Assembly: GCF_943736995.1 (NCBI RefSeq)
Contig: NZ_OX031157.1
Location: forward strand, 806,001 to 870,000
Reading direction: 5' to 3'
Source: Sporosarcina sp. Marseille-Q4943
GTDB taxonomy: Bacteria; Bacillota; Bacilli; Bacillales_A; Planococcaceae
Length of the DNA: 64,000 bases
Within the stretch, counting starts at the first letter, position 1. The number at the start of each line of letters is the position of its first letter. Of the stretch, positions 26,043 to 33,683 are shown one piece after another. The translations under genes and the position numbers were made by a program. The notes below the pieces were generated by a model that searched no databases, was not told where the DNA came from, and was given only the letters and a program-made list of their open reading frames with translations.

Positions 26043-26495
26043 TTATATCTTTTCACAATCTATATATTGCTCAATATATCCTCTATACTCATCTGTTAAT
26101 TCAATAGGTAAATTATAAATTGAGACATATTGCATCTTTTCTGATTCGCTATAATCAATCTTCATATCTCCACTTACTTCATTGGTATAATAAACAGCTG
26201 TTACCGAATATAATTCGTCGCCATTAGAAATCTTAAAGTAATATTCAGAACCAGAGAAAACATTAAGTAAATTTAAATTTTCAACTACTAATCCTGTTTC
26301 TTCAAAAACCTCTCTCTTTGCTACTTCTTCAAAACTTTCACCTAAATCCATCAAACCACCTGGTAACCCCCAATATCCATCGTTTCTTTTTTGCAATAAC
26401 ACTTCATTTTGTTCATTTATAATAATAACAACAGAACCTGGTAAAATAATTGGTCTTTGTCCTACATACTGTCTAAGATATTTATAGTATTCCAT
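26043..26495 (-). CDS. Nudix hydrolase (cassette)
   Basis: 150 residues with a complete Nudix box GLMDLGESFEEVAKREVFEE followed by TGL (about residues 45-67), so the Mg-binding catalytic residues are present. Cleaves a nucleoside diphosphate-linked compound of unknown identity. GGGGGATTAAAAA precedes ATG. A second, non-identical Nudix gene lies at 37224. Confidence 0.93.
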   Translation of the reverse strand: MEYYKYLRQYVGQRPIILPGSVVIIINEQNEVLLQKRNDGYWGLPGGLMDLGESFEEVAKREVFEETGLVVENLNLLNVFSGSEYYFKISNGDELYSVTAVYYTNEVSGDMKIDYSESEKMQYVSIYNLPIELTDEYRGYIEQYIDCEKI

Positions 26496-26545
26496 TTTTT
26501 AATCCCCCTACATGACTGGTTACCAATCAGTAATTTGGCTTCAAA

Positions 26546-26612
26546 TTTTATTAACCTGCCGCTTTAGTTGAAAAAGAAAGCCGTTTAAGCAGCTCAATGA
26601 TTGCCCATTTAA
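26546..26612 (-). repeat. Array repeat R15 (degenerate)
   Basis: TTAACCTGCCGCTTTAG right core and class ii middle GCCGTTTAAGCAGCTCAATG; the left core has decayed to CCCATTTAATTAG. Confidence 0.7.
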
Positions 26613-26808
26613 TTAGTTCCTACTGCTAGCCATGCAATGCTCCACATAATAATAGTAAACGATATGATAAGCCAAACTGTATTGGCCGTAGTTTTTTCTT
26701 CGTGTTTTACCTTTTTCAATACCGAAACCAAATTCAAACAAAATATAATGCACCAGATAGGCATGAAAGCCATCCCATGTAGAAAAAGATAAATTGCAAG
26801 ATCGCCAT
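26609..26808 (-). pseudogene. Frameshifted paralogue of the small membrane protein at 16931
   Basis: Nucleotide alignment with 16931-17122 is close throughout the 3' two thirds (CLNLVSILKKVKHEEKTT versus CLNLVSVLKKVKHEEKTT, ending in SIA and GTN). The ATG with its GGAGTG site (26808) opens a frame that stops after 24 codons; the conserved frame is shifted by one base. A lost T in a T run near codon 8 would explain it. It could still be expressed by slippage, or from an internal ATG as 53 residues. Confidence 0.65.
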
Positions 26809-26836
26809 ATTTTCACTCCTTTGTAGTTGTTTATCA

Positions 26837-26905
26837 TTGTTCAACTAACCTGTCCCGTTAGTTCAATAAGAAAAAGAGTTTTTTACTAAAGCACCCGTTA
26901 ATTCA
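26837..26905 (-). repeat. Array repeat R16
   Basis: CTAACCTGTCCCGTTAG core, short middle AAAAAGAGTTTTTTACT, left core CACCCGTTAATTCA. Confidence 0.85.
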
Positions 26906-26913
26906 TGAAAACT

Positions 26914-27195
26914 TTAAGGGTTATTCAATAAACTATTTAATTTAACCAATGCATCACTTACTTCTTTTCTTAGTTGTTGTTCGGAAATTTCAAAGGCAGT
27001 TTCTTGTCCAGGAAGGCATTCGTGCCAATAACAATCAACTGATTCAAAAACTTCATTTAAGATTTCGAATAGCGTGTTACCCATTCTTTCTGTCTCGTTT
27101 TTAAATGTATATAGGTAGTCACGTTCAAAATCTTCAACAGGAATTATTTCATTAATAAAATCCTCCATTAACCTTTTATACTTATAAGCAAACAT
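26914..27195 (-). CDS. Colicin-immunity-like self-protection protein (cassette)
   Basis: 93 residues, acidic and helical: FINEIIPVEDFERDYLYTFKN, LFEILNEVFESVDCYWHE, then ISEQQLRKEVSDALVKL. This is the pattern of the small bacterial colicin-like immunity family (Colicin_immun). Such proteins bind and neutralise a cognate toxin. No toxin gene is nearby, so it would be an orphan immunity cassette. AAAGAGGTAAAGAA precedes ATG. Confidence 0.68.
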   Translation of the reverse strand: MFAYKYKRLMEDFINEIIPVEDFERDYLYTFKNETERMGNTLFEILNEVFESVDCYWHECLPGQETAFEISEQQLRKEVSDALVKLNSLLNNP

Positions 27196-27247
27196 TTCTT
27201 TACCTCTTTTATAGATTTTTTTGAAACCATTCTAACGAGATTCCTTT

Positions 27248-27323
27248 TCCAAGTTAACTGCTCCTTTAGTACAATAAGAAATGAGCCCTCATGCAGCTCA
27301 ACGAAGAAGGAGGGGGCTTTTTG
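27248..27323 (-). repeat. Array repeat R17 (degenerate, with terminator)
   Basis: AGTTAACTGCTCCTTTAG right core. The left side has been replaced by a GC-rich hairpin CCCCCTCCTTC that pairs loosely with GAGGGCT. The left core CACCCGTTAG is absent. Confidence 0.6.
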
Positions 27324-27335
27324 TAATCTCTTATT

Positions 27336-27866
27336 TTAGAAATCTTTCCTTTGACAAAAGATAAAGTGATCCTCAGTATTCCAAACGTGCAGATCATCAG
27401 CAATATATCCACGTAACCACAACACACCGTTAATTTTTCTTAGGTAAAAGCCTTTCGGAAAATCATCGTCTTCACTAATTATCTCTGATGCTATTGTGAT
27501 GGACCCAGAAGGAGCTTGTCGTCGTGAAAGATTCCCCGTACTACCTTCAGGTTGATCTAGATATTCTAGTCTTAAGTGAGGTCCTACCTCAAGTGGACAC
27601 AAATCCAATCCAAGTTCTTCAGCTCGTTTAAAAATCTGAGGCATAGTGGCTCCTTCAGGAAAGCCAAGGTTTCTAATGGTTAGTTCAACGGTCTTTAGGT
27701 TGTACTTTGTTTTAGAAGTAGTAAATGTATCGTTAGATAATAGTCTCTTTGCATACTCATTCAAAGAAATAGATTGTTGTTGCAATTTTCGAGTAAGCTC
27801 TAATTTTGTCAGGCCACCAATCTCTATTGTTCTGGTAATTCCTTGGAAATCAGGATGCATCTTCAC
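27336..27866 (-). CDS. Conserved hypothetical protein (cassette)
   Basis: 176 residues, soluble. An N-terminal helical part (LTKLELTRKLQQQSISLNEY) is followed by NLGFPEGATMPQIFKRAEEL, LCPLEVGPHLRLEYLDQPEG and a tail GFYLRKINGVLWLRGY. These blocks look like a widespread conserved family of unknown function that I remember from many bacteria, but I cannot name it. GTG start with AAGGAGTG upstream. Between R17 and R18. Confidence 0.75.
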   Translation of the reverse strand: MKMHPDFQGITRTIEIGGLTKLELTRKLQQQSISLNEYAKRLLSNDTFTTSKTKYNLKTVELTIRNLGFPEGATMPQIFKRAEELGLDLCPLEVGPHLRLEYLDQPEGSTGNLSRRQAPSGSITIASEIISEDDDFPKGFYLRKINGVLWLRGYIADDLHVWNTEDHFIFCQRKDF

Positions 27867-27955
27867 TCGAAGTCACTCCTTACTAATTGGTAAAAAATTT
27901 ATACATTAGACAATTTGCCGTACGTTTCTTATTCAACTCAATTGCAAAAAACCTT

Positions 27956-28046
27956 CTGTTTAAGTAAACTGCTGCGTTAGTTGAACAAAATAAAAGAACT
28001 GTCCAAGCAGCTCAACAATTTTCAATTAAAGCACCCGTTAGTGAAA
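27956..28046 (-). repeat. Array repeat R18 (class ii)
   Basis: Full copy: GTAAACTGCTGCGTTAG, middle GAACTGTCCAAGCAGCTCAA, CACCCGTTAGTG. A short extra motif TTATTCAACTCAATTGCAAA just before it (27929) recurs in variant form at 52567. Confidence 0.85.
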
Positions 28047-28057
28047 AATATTTATTA

Positions 28058-28630
28058 TTATTCATCGATTTTATGCCACTTAAGATCTTCGCTCTTAAGC
28101 ACATGTGTATCTTTTGGGTAGCCGTAATAATAAAGCTTTTTACCGTCACTATTAAAAGCTGCTGGGTAAAGAAAGTCTATTTGCTCACTAAAAGGAAACA
28201 AGAAAGTAATACGTTGTCCTTTGTTTATTTCCTTTCTTTCCACATTCGGCTCAACACCAGCCTCTATATATGCGACTTCTTCATCGTATGAGATTACACT
28301 CAATAACGTTGCTTCATCATTTCTAGTGGTAACGCTCATACCTCCAACAGTTTGAATTTTATCAGAACTATACGGAATATCGGTTGATACACTACTACGA
28401 TAAAACACACCTGACTTTTCAACTAGTACAGTTTGATATCTCTCTTCTTCATCGATATTAAATAAAAAAATAACGGATGAACCTGTATCATATTGTTCCA
28501 CCAACTCTGCATCTTTAGGAAGAAAGGAATTACTTTTGGCAGCACTTAACGCGGTAAACCTATACCCACTTATAAAAAATATTAATGTAATTACAATTAA
28601 CACCGGTATTACAAATTTCCGTTTTTTCAC
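28058..28630 (-). CDS. Membrane-anchored hypothetical protein (cassette)
   Basis: 190 residues. N-terminal basic MKKRK plus one hydrophobic helix (VIPVLIVITLIFFISGY), then an extracellular domain of mainly beta character (SVIFLFNIDEEERYQTVLVE). No family recognised. AGGGGGGATATAAGTG precedes ATG. Confidence 0.68.
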   Translation of the reverse strand: MKKRKFVIPVLIVITLIFFISGYRFTALSAAKSNSFLPKDAELVEQYDTGSSVIFLFNIDEEERYQTVLVEKSGVFYRSSVSTDIPYSSDKIQTVGGMSVTTRNDEATLLSVISYDEEVAYIEAGVEPNVERKEINKGQRITFLFPFSEQIDFLYPAAFNSDGKKLYYYGYPKDTHVLKSEDLKWHKIDE

Positions 28631-28659
28631 TTATATCCCCCCTAAAGATTCCATCTCCT

Positions 28660-28740
28660 TTTGTTCACTAACCTGCCTCGTTAGTTCAATAAGGAAAAAT
28701 GCTTTACTCCTTCTTGAAGTAAAGCACCCGTTAGTTGAAG
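28660..28740 (-). repeat. Array repeat R19 (class i, with terminator)
   Basis: Complete: CTAACCTGCCTCGTTAG, GCTTTACTCC hairpin, CACCCGTTAGTTGAAG. Confidence 0.9.
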
Positions 28741-28763
28741 AAAAAACACAATATATATTACTT

Positions 28764-29030
28764 CTATTCGTTAATATTAAGTATCTTGTAATAAACAAAA
28801 ATAATGGTGGCAAGACCAATCCCCAAAAGTATACTTCCAGCAGCTAAGAAACTATTTGTCGAACCTTCAATTACAATTAGGAACATCGAAGTGTCTGCCC
28901 CACCTCGCTTGGCTAACCATTTTTCAGCAAGTGATGTTCCGAAATTAACACTGAAAAATAGCAATATAAAACCAATTGCAGTTATTAAGGAACCGAAAAC
29001 AACTAAACCTTTTAATTTTTCTTTTGTCAT
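28764..29030 (-). CDS. Small two-helix membrane protein (cassette)
   Basis: 88 residues, hydrophobic segments at about 8-28 and 57-80 with a polar loop AEKWLAKRGGADTS. No family recognised. GAGGGGAG lies 12 bases from ATG. Between R19 and R20. Confidence 0.65.
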   Translation of the reverse strand: MTKEKLKGLVVFGSLITAIGFILLFFSVNFGTSLAEKWLAKRGGADTSMFLIVIEGSTNSFLAAGSILLGIGLATIIFVYYKILNINE

Positions 29031-29049
29031 TTTACTTCATTCACTCCCC

Positions 29050-29087
29050 TCTTAAACTAAACTGCCACTTAGTTGAATAAGGAAAAT
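29050..29087 (-). repeat. Array repeat R20 (right half)
   Basis: CTAAACTGCCACTTAG followed by TTGAATAAGGAAAA; truncated before the terminator part, so the next gene ends directly against it. Confidence 0.75.
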
Positions 29088-29089
29088 TC

Positions 29090-29284
29090 TTATATACTCC
29101 CCATTACTGAATAAATAAATAATAATGCCAAAGCAGTTCCCAGCACATATTTGGAAACCTGTTTAAGTCTAGCACTTTCATATGTCTTGGTTAACAAGTA
29201 AAAAAATCCGACTACCCAGATACCATCTAAAAAAAATTTAGAAATTATATTTCTAAACATATTGAAATAGAAAAATGAGTCCAT
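29090..29284 (-). CDS. Small membrane protein (cassette)
   Basis: 64 residues starting MDSFFYFNMFRN, two hydrophobic stretches (about 18-32 and 48-62) and a KQVSK loop. ATG at 29284 has GGGAGG seven bases upstream; the longer frame to 29350 would include repeat R21 and is rejected. Confidence 0.6.
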   Translation of the reverse strand: MDSFFYFNMFRNIISKFFLDGIWVVGFFYLLTKTYESARLKQVSKYVLGTALALLFIYSVMGSI

Positions 29285-29336
29285 TAATATTCCTCCCATA
29301 CCTAATAATAATTTATCGCATTTAACTGAGCTACTT

Positions 29337-29366
29337 GTTGAAGTAAGCACCCGTTAGCTGAAAAAG
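29337..29366 (-). repeat. Array repeat R21 (left-core fragment)
   Basis: GTTGAAGTAAGCACCCGTTAG then CTGAAAAAG; follows the tiny gene at 29379. Confidence 0.7.
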
Positions 29367-29378
29367 AAAATAAAACAA

Positions 29379-29459
29379 TTAAGCACCAGTGGTAGTCAAA
29401 AAATACATTCCAATCAGTATTATCATTATCATCAATATACCTATAAGAAGACGTTTCAA
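29379..29459 (-). CDS. 26-residue single-helix membrane peptide (cassette)
   Basis: TTG start at 29459 with TTGGGGGAATTATA upstream, 26 codons and TAA. One hydrophobic helix (LLIGILMIMIILIGMYFL) after MKR. Small, but it has a good site, fills the space between R21 and R22, and is followed by a repeat like the larger genes. Confidence 0.5.
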   Translation of the reverse strand: MKRLLIGILMIMIILIGMYFLTTTGA

Positions 29460-29535
29460 TATAATTCCCCCAATAAAATATTAATTGCTTAATACCTACT
29501 TATTGCTGTAAATTCTTCATCCAAATCGAATATCC

Positions 29536-29626
29536 TTCTTTCACTAACCTGTACCGTTAGTTCAATAAGAACATTGATCCGTCTTAGTAGCCCAATGTTC
29601 TTCAGGTAAAGCACCCGTTAGTTTAA
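29536..29626 (-). repeat. Array repeat R22 (class ii)
   Basis: Full copy. GAACATTG pairs with CAATGTTC around a 16-base loop in the middle; CACCCGTTAGTTTAA abuts the stop of the next gene. Confidence 0.9.
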
Positions 29627-29854
29627 TTACCCTTCCTTCTTGAATGACACAATAATTAAGCTAATGCCAACTAGGAAAAATAGCCCTGTAAAAAGGTTTT
29701 CGTACAATGGTAATTTCTGCGGAATAGTATCCCACGTTCCAGTATTTATTTTTGCTGACCAATAAACATATGCAGTTAAGCGTTCAATCGTAAAAATTAG
29801 CCCACTAGTTAAAATGAATAACGACCCTAAAATTATACTTGTTTTTTTATCCAA
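29627..29854 (-). CDS. Small two-helix membrane protein (cassette)
   Basis: 75 residues from TTG at 29854 (MDKKTSIILGSLFIL), GGGGGT six bases upstream. Two helices (about 6-25 and 50-70). No family recognised. Confidence 0.6.
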   Translation of the reverse strand: MDKKTSIILGSLFILTSGLIFTIERLTAYVYWSAKINTGTWDTIPQKLPLYENLFTGLFFLVGISLIIVSFKKEG

Positions 29855-29911
29855 AAGATTACCCCCTATGTTTAATAACGTGTTTTGATACGATTCAAAA
29901 AACACCTCCAC

Positions 29912-29999
29912 CTTCTTCAACTATTCTGCCCCGTTAGTTGAACAGGAAAATAGAACCGTCTAAGCTCAAAGATCTTCAAGTAAAGCACCCGTTAGCTAA
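29912..29999 (-). repeat. Array repeat R23 (class ii)
   Basis: CTATTCTGCCCCGTTAG, middle GAACCGTCTAAGCTCAAAG, CACCCGTTAGCTAA. The stop codon of the DUF2268 gene (29992-29994) lies inside the left core. Confidence 0.88.
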
Positions 30000-30813
30000 T
30001 TGAGTATTTTTTTGCATAACACTCCAATAATACAGAAGGCTCGACCGAAAATAATTCCCTTACATCTTTTAGATGGTTAGTTGATACATAATTCGATACT
30101 ACTTTTAATGCGAATGAATACCCTGCGAAAACAGGTATTCCTTTTTTCCTGCTCCCAAAACATAAAGATCCCTTTACGGTATCGTCTGTTGATTTAAGAT
30201 GGTCCTTACATTCATTCCAATACCTTGTCTCCATCTCAGTTGGAAGGTTATCTTTCCACCATCTCTTATCTGGATACAAAGAGAGAGCAAAATACTCTGC
30301 TGTTCCCTCCATTTTATACCACTGTTCTAATGTAAATGTAGAAAGGGATAAATGATAGATAGGGTTCTCTGAACTTGCGTGATGACATTCGTGGGCTAGT
30401 AGGTATTGAAGAAAATCAATATCTGGTCGAGGAGGTATCGCGATAATTACGTTGCCTGGACCGTTCGTAAAAGCGTTGGTCCAGAGGGATTGAGGCTGTT
30501 CTTGAAAATATGGCAACAGGAAGGCAGGTACTACTGTAATACGCATCCCCTTGAAGGACAGAAATTGGCTCACATTATGAAAAGTTTTATGGACAATCCT
30601 TTCTATATCGTCACAATCCCATTCAAGGCTTTTAATTTCAGTTTCAGATAGCTCCTTAAATTTGAGTAACTGAAAACGTTGAACCAACTGTTTCCATTCG
30701 GTAATCCAAGTATTTTCGGAAACTAATTCACTAAACTCTTCCTTTAAATACTCTTCTAGCGAATTACGGTTTATTAAAAGTTTTGCCGGAGTTATCTGTT
30801 TAACTTGGACCAC
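29992..30813 (-). CDS. DUF2268 putative zinc-dependent protease (YjaZ-like)
   Basis: 273 residues. HECHHAS (about residue 152) is the HExxH zinc motif of DUF2268; the downstream YKMEGTAEYFAL carries a conserved Glu. The B. subtilis relative is YjaZ. Probably a soluble metallopeptidase of unknown target. Its TAA lies within repeat R23, so this gene appears to be the first cassette of the array in transcription order, with a conserved upstream motif at 30873-30912. Confidence 0.85.
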   Translation of the reverse strand: MVQVKQITPAKLLINRNSLEEYLKEEFSELVSENTWITEWKQLVQRFQLLKFKELSETEIKSLEWDCDDIERIVHKTFHNVSQFLSFKGMRITVVPAFLLPYFQEQPQSLWTNAFTNGPGNVIIAIPPRPDIDFLQYLLAHECHHASSENPIYHLSLSTFTLEQWYKMEGTAEYFALSLYPDKRWWKDNLPTEMETRYWNECKDHLKSTDDTVKGSLCFGSRKKGIPVFAGYSFALKVVSNYVSTNHLKDVRELFSVEPSVLLECYAKKYSIS

Positions 30814-30872
30814 TTTTATCCCTCCTATTATTACTCAATCTACGTTATTGAGTACGGAACCACCATAAATTT

Positions 30873-30912
30873 ACCGACTATTGATAATACGGTTCATTAC
30901 ATTGAAATGTTT
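30873..30912 (-). promoter_or_regulatory. Recurring upstream motif, copy a
   Basis: On the gene strand GAACCGTATTATCAATAGTC with AT-rich flanks, about 60 bases before the DUF2268 gene. Related copies at 41584, 43564 and 47060 also precede minus-strand genes. A palindromic core TATTANTAATA suggests an operator or promoter. Confidence 0.5.
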
Positions 30913-30965
30913 CAATAATGACGAAATAATCTATCTTTATTAGCAGCTGGCATTATTAACAATGA

Positions 30966-31008
30966 TTTACATCACGTTTACACTGAATTAATAGAGTTGC
31001 TTTAGAAT
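30966..31008 (+). promoter_or_regulatory. Putative PhoP box and -10 of the phosphoesterase gene
   Basis: TTTACA-TCACG-TTTACA at 30966-30982, then TTAATA at 30988, all with an 11-base period, matches the PhoP consensus of direct TT(A/T/C)A(C/T)A repeats spaced 5 bases. TAGAAT (31003-31008) is a plausible -10. Confidence 0.65.
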
Positions 31009-31089
31009 AATACATGATCGCTCACCAAATGGAGGTGCTATACGAACAGAAGCGAGAATAGTAACTACATCTAAGAAAGAGGTAATTGT

Positions 31090-32184
31090 ATGAAACTAAA
31101 ATTAGCAGGTTTAATTGCCATTGTTTTTGCTGTACTTTTTAGTACGAGCCTCATTAATTCCTCAGTTCTCGGAAAAACAAATGAGAATAAAAAGCTGCAG
31201 TTCAACTCAGATGGCAAGTATAAGATTGTACAGTTTAACGATATTCAGGATGACGAGGATATCGATTCCCGAACGATAGAATTAATGAATACGGTACTTG
31301 ATAAGGAGAAACCGGATTTAGCTATTTTAAATGGTGACATGTTGAATGCTGACATGGATACAGCGGAAGAAGTGAGACAAGCCATACATAACATTGCACA
31401 ACCAATGGAAGAGAGAGGCATCCACTGGGCAGTTACGTTCGGCAACCACGATGAAGATCACACACCAAAGACCGGCATGACTGAAGAAGATATGCTAGAT
31501 GTTTACATGTCCTATAGGCACAATGTAAACAAACCGGGCCCTAAAGGTATTACTGGAACCGGAAACACAAACTTGGCCATTAATAACTCTAAAAATACAG
31601 AGCCGGCATTTAACATTTGGCTATTTGACAGCGGCAGATATGCGCCAGAAGAAATCGCAGGACAAGATTTTAAAGGATACCAAACATGGGATTGGCTCCG
31701 CCACGATCAAGTGCAGTGGTATTATGAAACGTCAAAGAAATTGGAGCAAACAACTGGACATAAAGTTCCTTCATTGGCATTCATGCATATTCCTCTCCCG
31801 GAATTTGAATATATGTGGTATGCAAGTCCATCTGAACGAACAGAAGAAAGCCATCTGAAAGCAGTGGAAAAACATACTATTACAGGTGAAAAGAATGAAT
31901 GTGTATGTTCGGGTCCTTTTAACAGCGGAATGTTTGCTGCTATGTTAGAAAGAGGCGATGTGAAAGGTGTCTTTTCTGGTCATGACCATATTAATACATA
32001 TGTTGGTGACTATTATGGGATCCAATTAGGCTACGCAGGAAACGCTGGATTTGGCACCTATGGCCTTGGCGGGGAGGAAGACAACAGGCTCCGTGGTGCA
32101 CGGATATTTAACCTAGATGAAAATGATGTAGATGTACTTGTTGACACAAAAATGCTTTTTGCTAAAGATTATGGAATACAATAA
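31090..32184 (+). CDS. Secreted calcineurin-like metallophosphoesterase
   Basis: 364 residues. Signal peptide (MKLKLAGLIAIVFAVLFSTSL to about 28), then the phosphoesterase motifs FNDIQDDEDID (variant of DxH), LNGDML, FGNHDED (about residue 120), HIPLPE and SGHDHIN (about 300). Purple acid phosphatase/DIA1-like. Binuclear metal hydrolase releasing phosphate from organic phosphates outside the cell. An upstream Pho box suggests induction by phosphate starvation. Single gene. Confidence 0.92.
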   Translation: MKLKLAGLIAIVFAVLFSTSLINSSVLGKTNENKKLQFNSDGKYKIVQFNDIQDDEDIDSRTIELMNTVLDKEKPDLAILNGDMLNADMDTAEEVRQAIHNIAQPMEERGIHWAVTFGNHDEDHTPKTGMTEEDMLDVYMSYRHNVNKPGPKGITGTGNTNLAINNSKNTEPAFNIWLFDSGRYAPEEIAGQDFKGYQTWDWLRHDQVQWYYETSKKLEQTTGHKVPSLAFMHIPLPEFEYMWYASPSERTEESHLKAVEKHTITGEKNECVCSGPFNSGMFAAMLERGDVKGVFSGHDHINTYVGDYYGIQLGYAGNAGFGTYGLGGEEDNRLRGARIFNLDENDVDVLVDTKMLFAKDYGIQ

Positions 32185-32220
32185 GCTAACTCATCAAATG
32201 TTAACTAAACAATAATCACA

Positions 32221-32247
32221 AAGCCACCCTTCAACGTTGGGTGGCTT
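32221..32247. terminator. Bidirectional terminator
   Basis: AAGCCACCC paired with GGGTGGCTT between converging genes. Confidence 0.85.
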
Positions 32248-32255
32248 CAGTCATT

Positions 32256-32618
32256 TTATTCACTAGGCATATATCCAATTACTTCATTGGTGTTAGGGTC
32301 AACAATGATTGAAGGTGTTCCCGTAACAACATTGTCTATATCCTCAAAAGAGACGACTAACACTTCTTTCCCGTCATAATTTTCATCTAACAATACATAT
32401 TTATTAGTAGCAATTGTTTCCGCCACTCTAGCGTTTCGCCAATCTTCCTCTGCTTGCCCATTCCATCCTTTTTCATTAATAAATTCCCAAGCTGCCGCTC
32501 TAACATTTCCATAATCATCTTTGTCATTTGTTAGTTCCACGACTTGCTTATTTGAACAACCAATGGCTAACAAAATGAAAAATACTGCGGAGAGCAAATA
32601 AATATATTTCAATTTCAT
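32256..32618 (-). CDS. Small lipoprotein
   Basis: 120 residues. Signal MKLKYIYLLSAVFFILLAIGC with lipobox; the mature part is a small domain resembling YcdB/DUF3887-type folds (AAAWEFINEKGWNGQAEEDW, VLVVSFED). Function unknown. Follows the 32625 lipoprotein by six bases, so one operon. Confidence 0.75.
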   Translation of the reverse strand: MKLKYIYLLSAVFFILLAIGCSNKQVVELTNDKDDYGNVRAAAWEFINEKGWNGQAEEDWRNARVAETIATNKYVLLDENYDGKEVLVVSFEDIDNVVTGTPSIIVDPNTNEVIGYMPSE

Positions 32619-32624
32619 TATAGG

Positions 32625-33650
32625 TTAACCTTGCTTTCCAGTAAGAATGAACTCAAGTTTTTCAAGCTTTTCCACAACTTCCGGGTGAAGTTGATTTTCC
32701 CCTTTAATGATCAAATCACCTGTCTCAATTTCTTCTCTGAACAAGTTATGAATCGATTTTAATTTGTTCATTTGCTCGGCTGACGGTCGATTAGTAATCA
32801 TTCGGATCAGCAGGTCACTTGCTTCATCTAAAGAAACACTCAACTCTGGATTCAATTCCCCAACCACCTCAAACAATCCATTAGCCTTATTAATATCAAC
32901 TAGTATCGGCTCAATGATCTTCCATCTCTCCTGAGAATCCTGAAAAGTATCCTCACCAGCTTCTAAAACTGTTAAGGTCTTTGTTGTAAAAGCCATTTCC
33001 ATTATCCTGTATGCATCCTCGAAAAAAGCATAGGATGCCGGTTCGTTATACTGATCATTTGTATTTTCCTTCTTGTAAAAGGTTTCTTTCTGATACCCAT
33101 CTTCATTTTTGTCATATGTGAATTTCTGTACCGTTCTATCAGAGTGTTGCGCCTTAATCATCACAATCGCTGGTTTCTTATCAAGTCTAGCCGTACTGAA
33201 ATCCAATGATCCTAACTGAACATATGCATTAAATAGCGGATAGGTTTTCTCCCCGTCTTTCACGACCAACAACCAATTCTGCCCATCGTCCCATGCAAAC
33301 AGTCCATTCTCCATTTTCCCTGCATCCACGTACAATTCAATTACTTCTTCTTCGCCATCCCCGTCCATATCCAAGGAGGTTTGCTTATAAAGCGTTTGAG
33401 GGTACTTTTCTATTTCTTTCGCTTGAATCATCGAATAATCATTGTTCACTTGTTGATTCATCGCTTGCTCAAACGCTACCCTTTCCTCTTCTACAGTAGT
33501 TAACAGAGCTTCTTTTTCTAATGAAAGTTGCTCGATCTGCTGTTTTAGTTCGTTAATATCTTCAGATTGATCTGCGTTTGAGTTCGATTTCTCCGTGCAA
33601 CCGACAAGTATTCCTACTATGCAGACGCTTCCTAGTAAAAGCTTCCTCAT
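32625..33650 (-). CDS. Lipoprotein with coiled coil, hypothetical
   Basis: 341 residues. Lipobox IVGC (Cys about 18), an N-terminal coiled coil (DINELKQQIEQLSLEKEALL), then a domain with DMDGDGEEEVIELYVD, a dockerin- or VCBS-like Asp-rich loop, typical of Bacillus surface lipoproteins. Exported; function unknown. Second gene of a three-lipoprotein group. Confidence 0.75.
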   Translation of the reverse strand: MRKLLLGSVCIVGILVGCTEKSNSNADQSEDINELKQQIEQLSLEKEALLTTVEEERVAFEQAMNQQVNNDYSMIQAKEIEKYPQTLYKQTSLDMDGDGEEEVIELYVDAGKMENGLFAWDDGQNWLLVVKDGEKTYPLFNAYVQLGSLDFSTARLDKKPAIVMIKAQHSDRTVQKFTYDKNEDGYQKETFYKKENTNDQYNEPASYAFFEDAYRIMEMAFTTKTLTVLEAGEDTFQDSQERWKIIEPILVDINKANGLFEVVGELNPELSVSLDEASDLLIRMITNRPSAEQMNKLKSIHNLFREEIETGDLIIKGENQLHPEVVEKLEKLEFILTGKQG

Positions 33651-33683
33651 TCCCTATCCCCCTATATAATCATTTTCCAATAA

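Larger units (their letters stand above)
16847..29999 (-). repeat. Cassette-like array: about 23 repeat copies interleaved with single genes
   Basis: Between 16.8 and 30.0 kb nearly every minus-strand gene is followed at its stop codon by a related repeat of about 60-90 bases. Read on the gene strand the parts are: left core AACTAACGGGTGC then TTTACTTGAAG; a variable hairpin often followed by T; then right core GAACTAACGNGGCAG and GTTAGTTGAA. The ends AACTAAC and GTTAGTT are inverted. The region is visibly AT-richer than the flanks. The layout matches integron cassette arrays, but canonical attC boxes (RYYYAAC/GTTRRRY) and an integrase are not seen. Individual copies are listed separately. 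Confidence 0.85.

Noticed and set aside
26613..26837. 74-residue ORF in the frameshifted paralogue
   Set aside because: Third reading frame of the degenerate gene; alignment with 16931 shows the conserved frame is different.
29285..29350. Longer N-terminus for the small membrane protein at 29090
   Set aside because: It would encode part of repeat R21; the internal ATG at 29284 has an ideal GGGAGG site.
16847..29999. CRISPR array
   Set aside because: Repeats are long, variable and separated by 100-1900 bases of genes, not by short unique spacers; no cas genes.
16847..29999. Classical mobile or chromosomal integron
   Set aside because: No intI-type tyrosine recombinase or attI in the window, and the repeat ends do not match RYYYAAC/GTTRRRY. 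I keep only the structural analogy.
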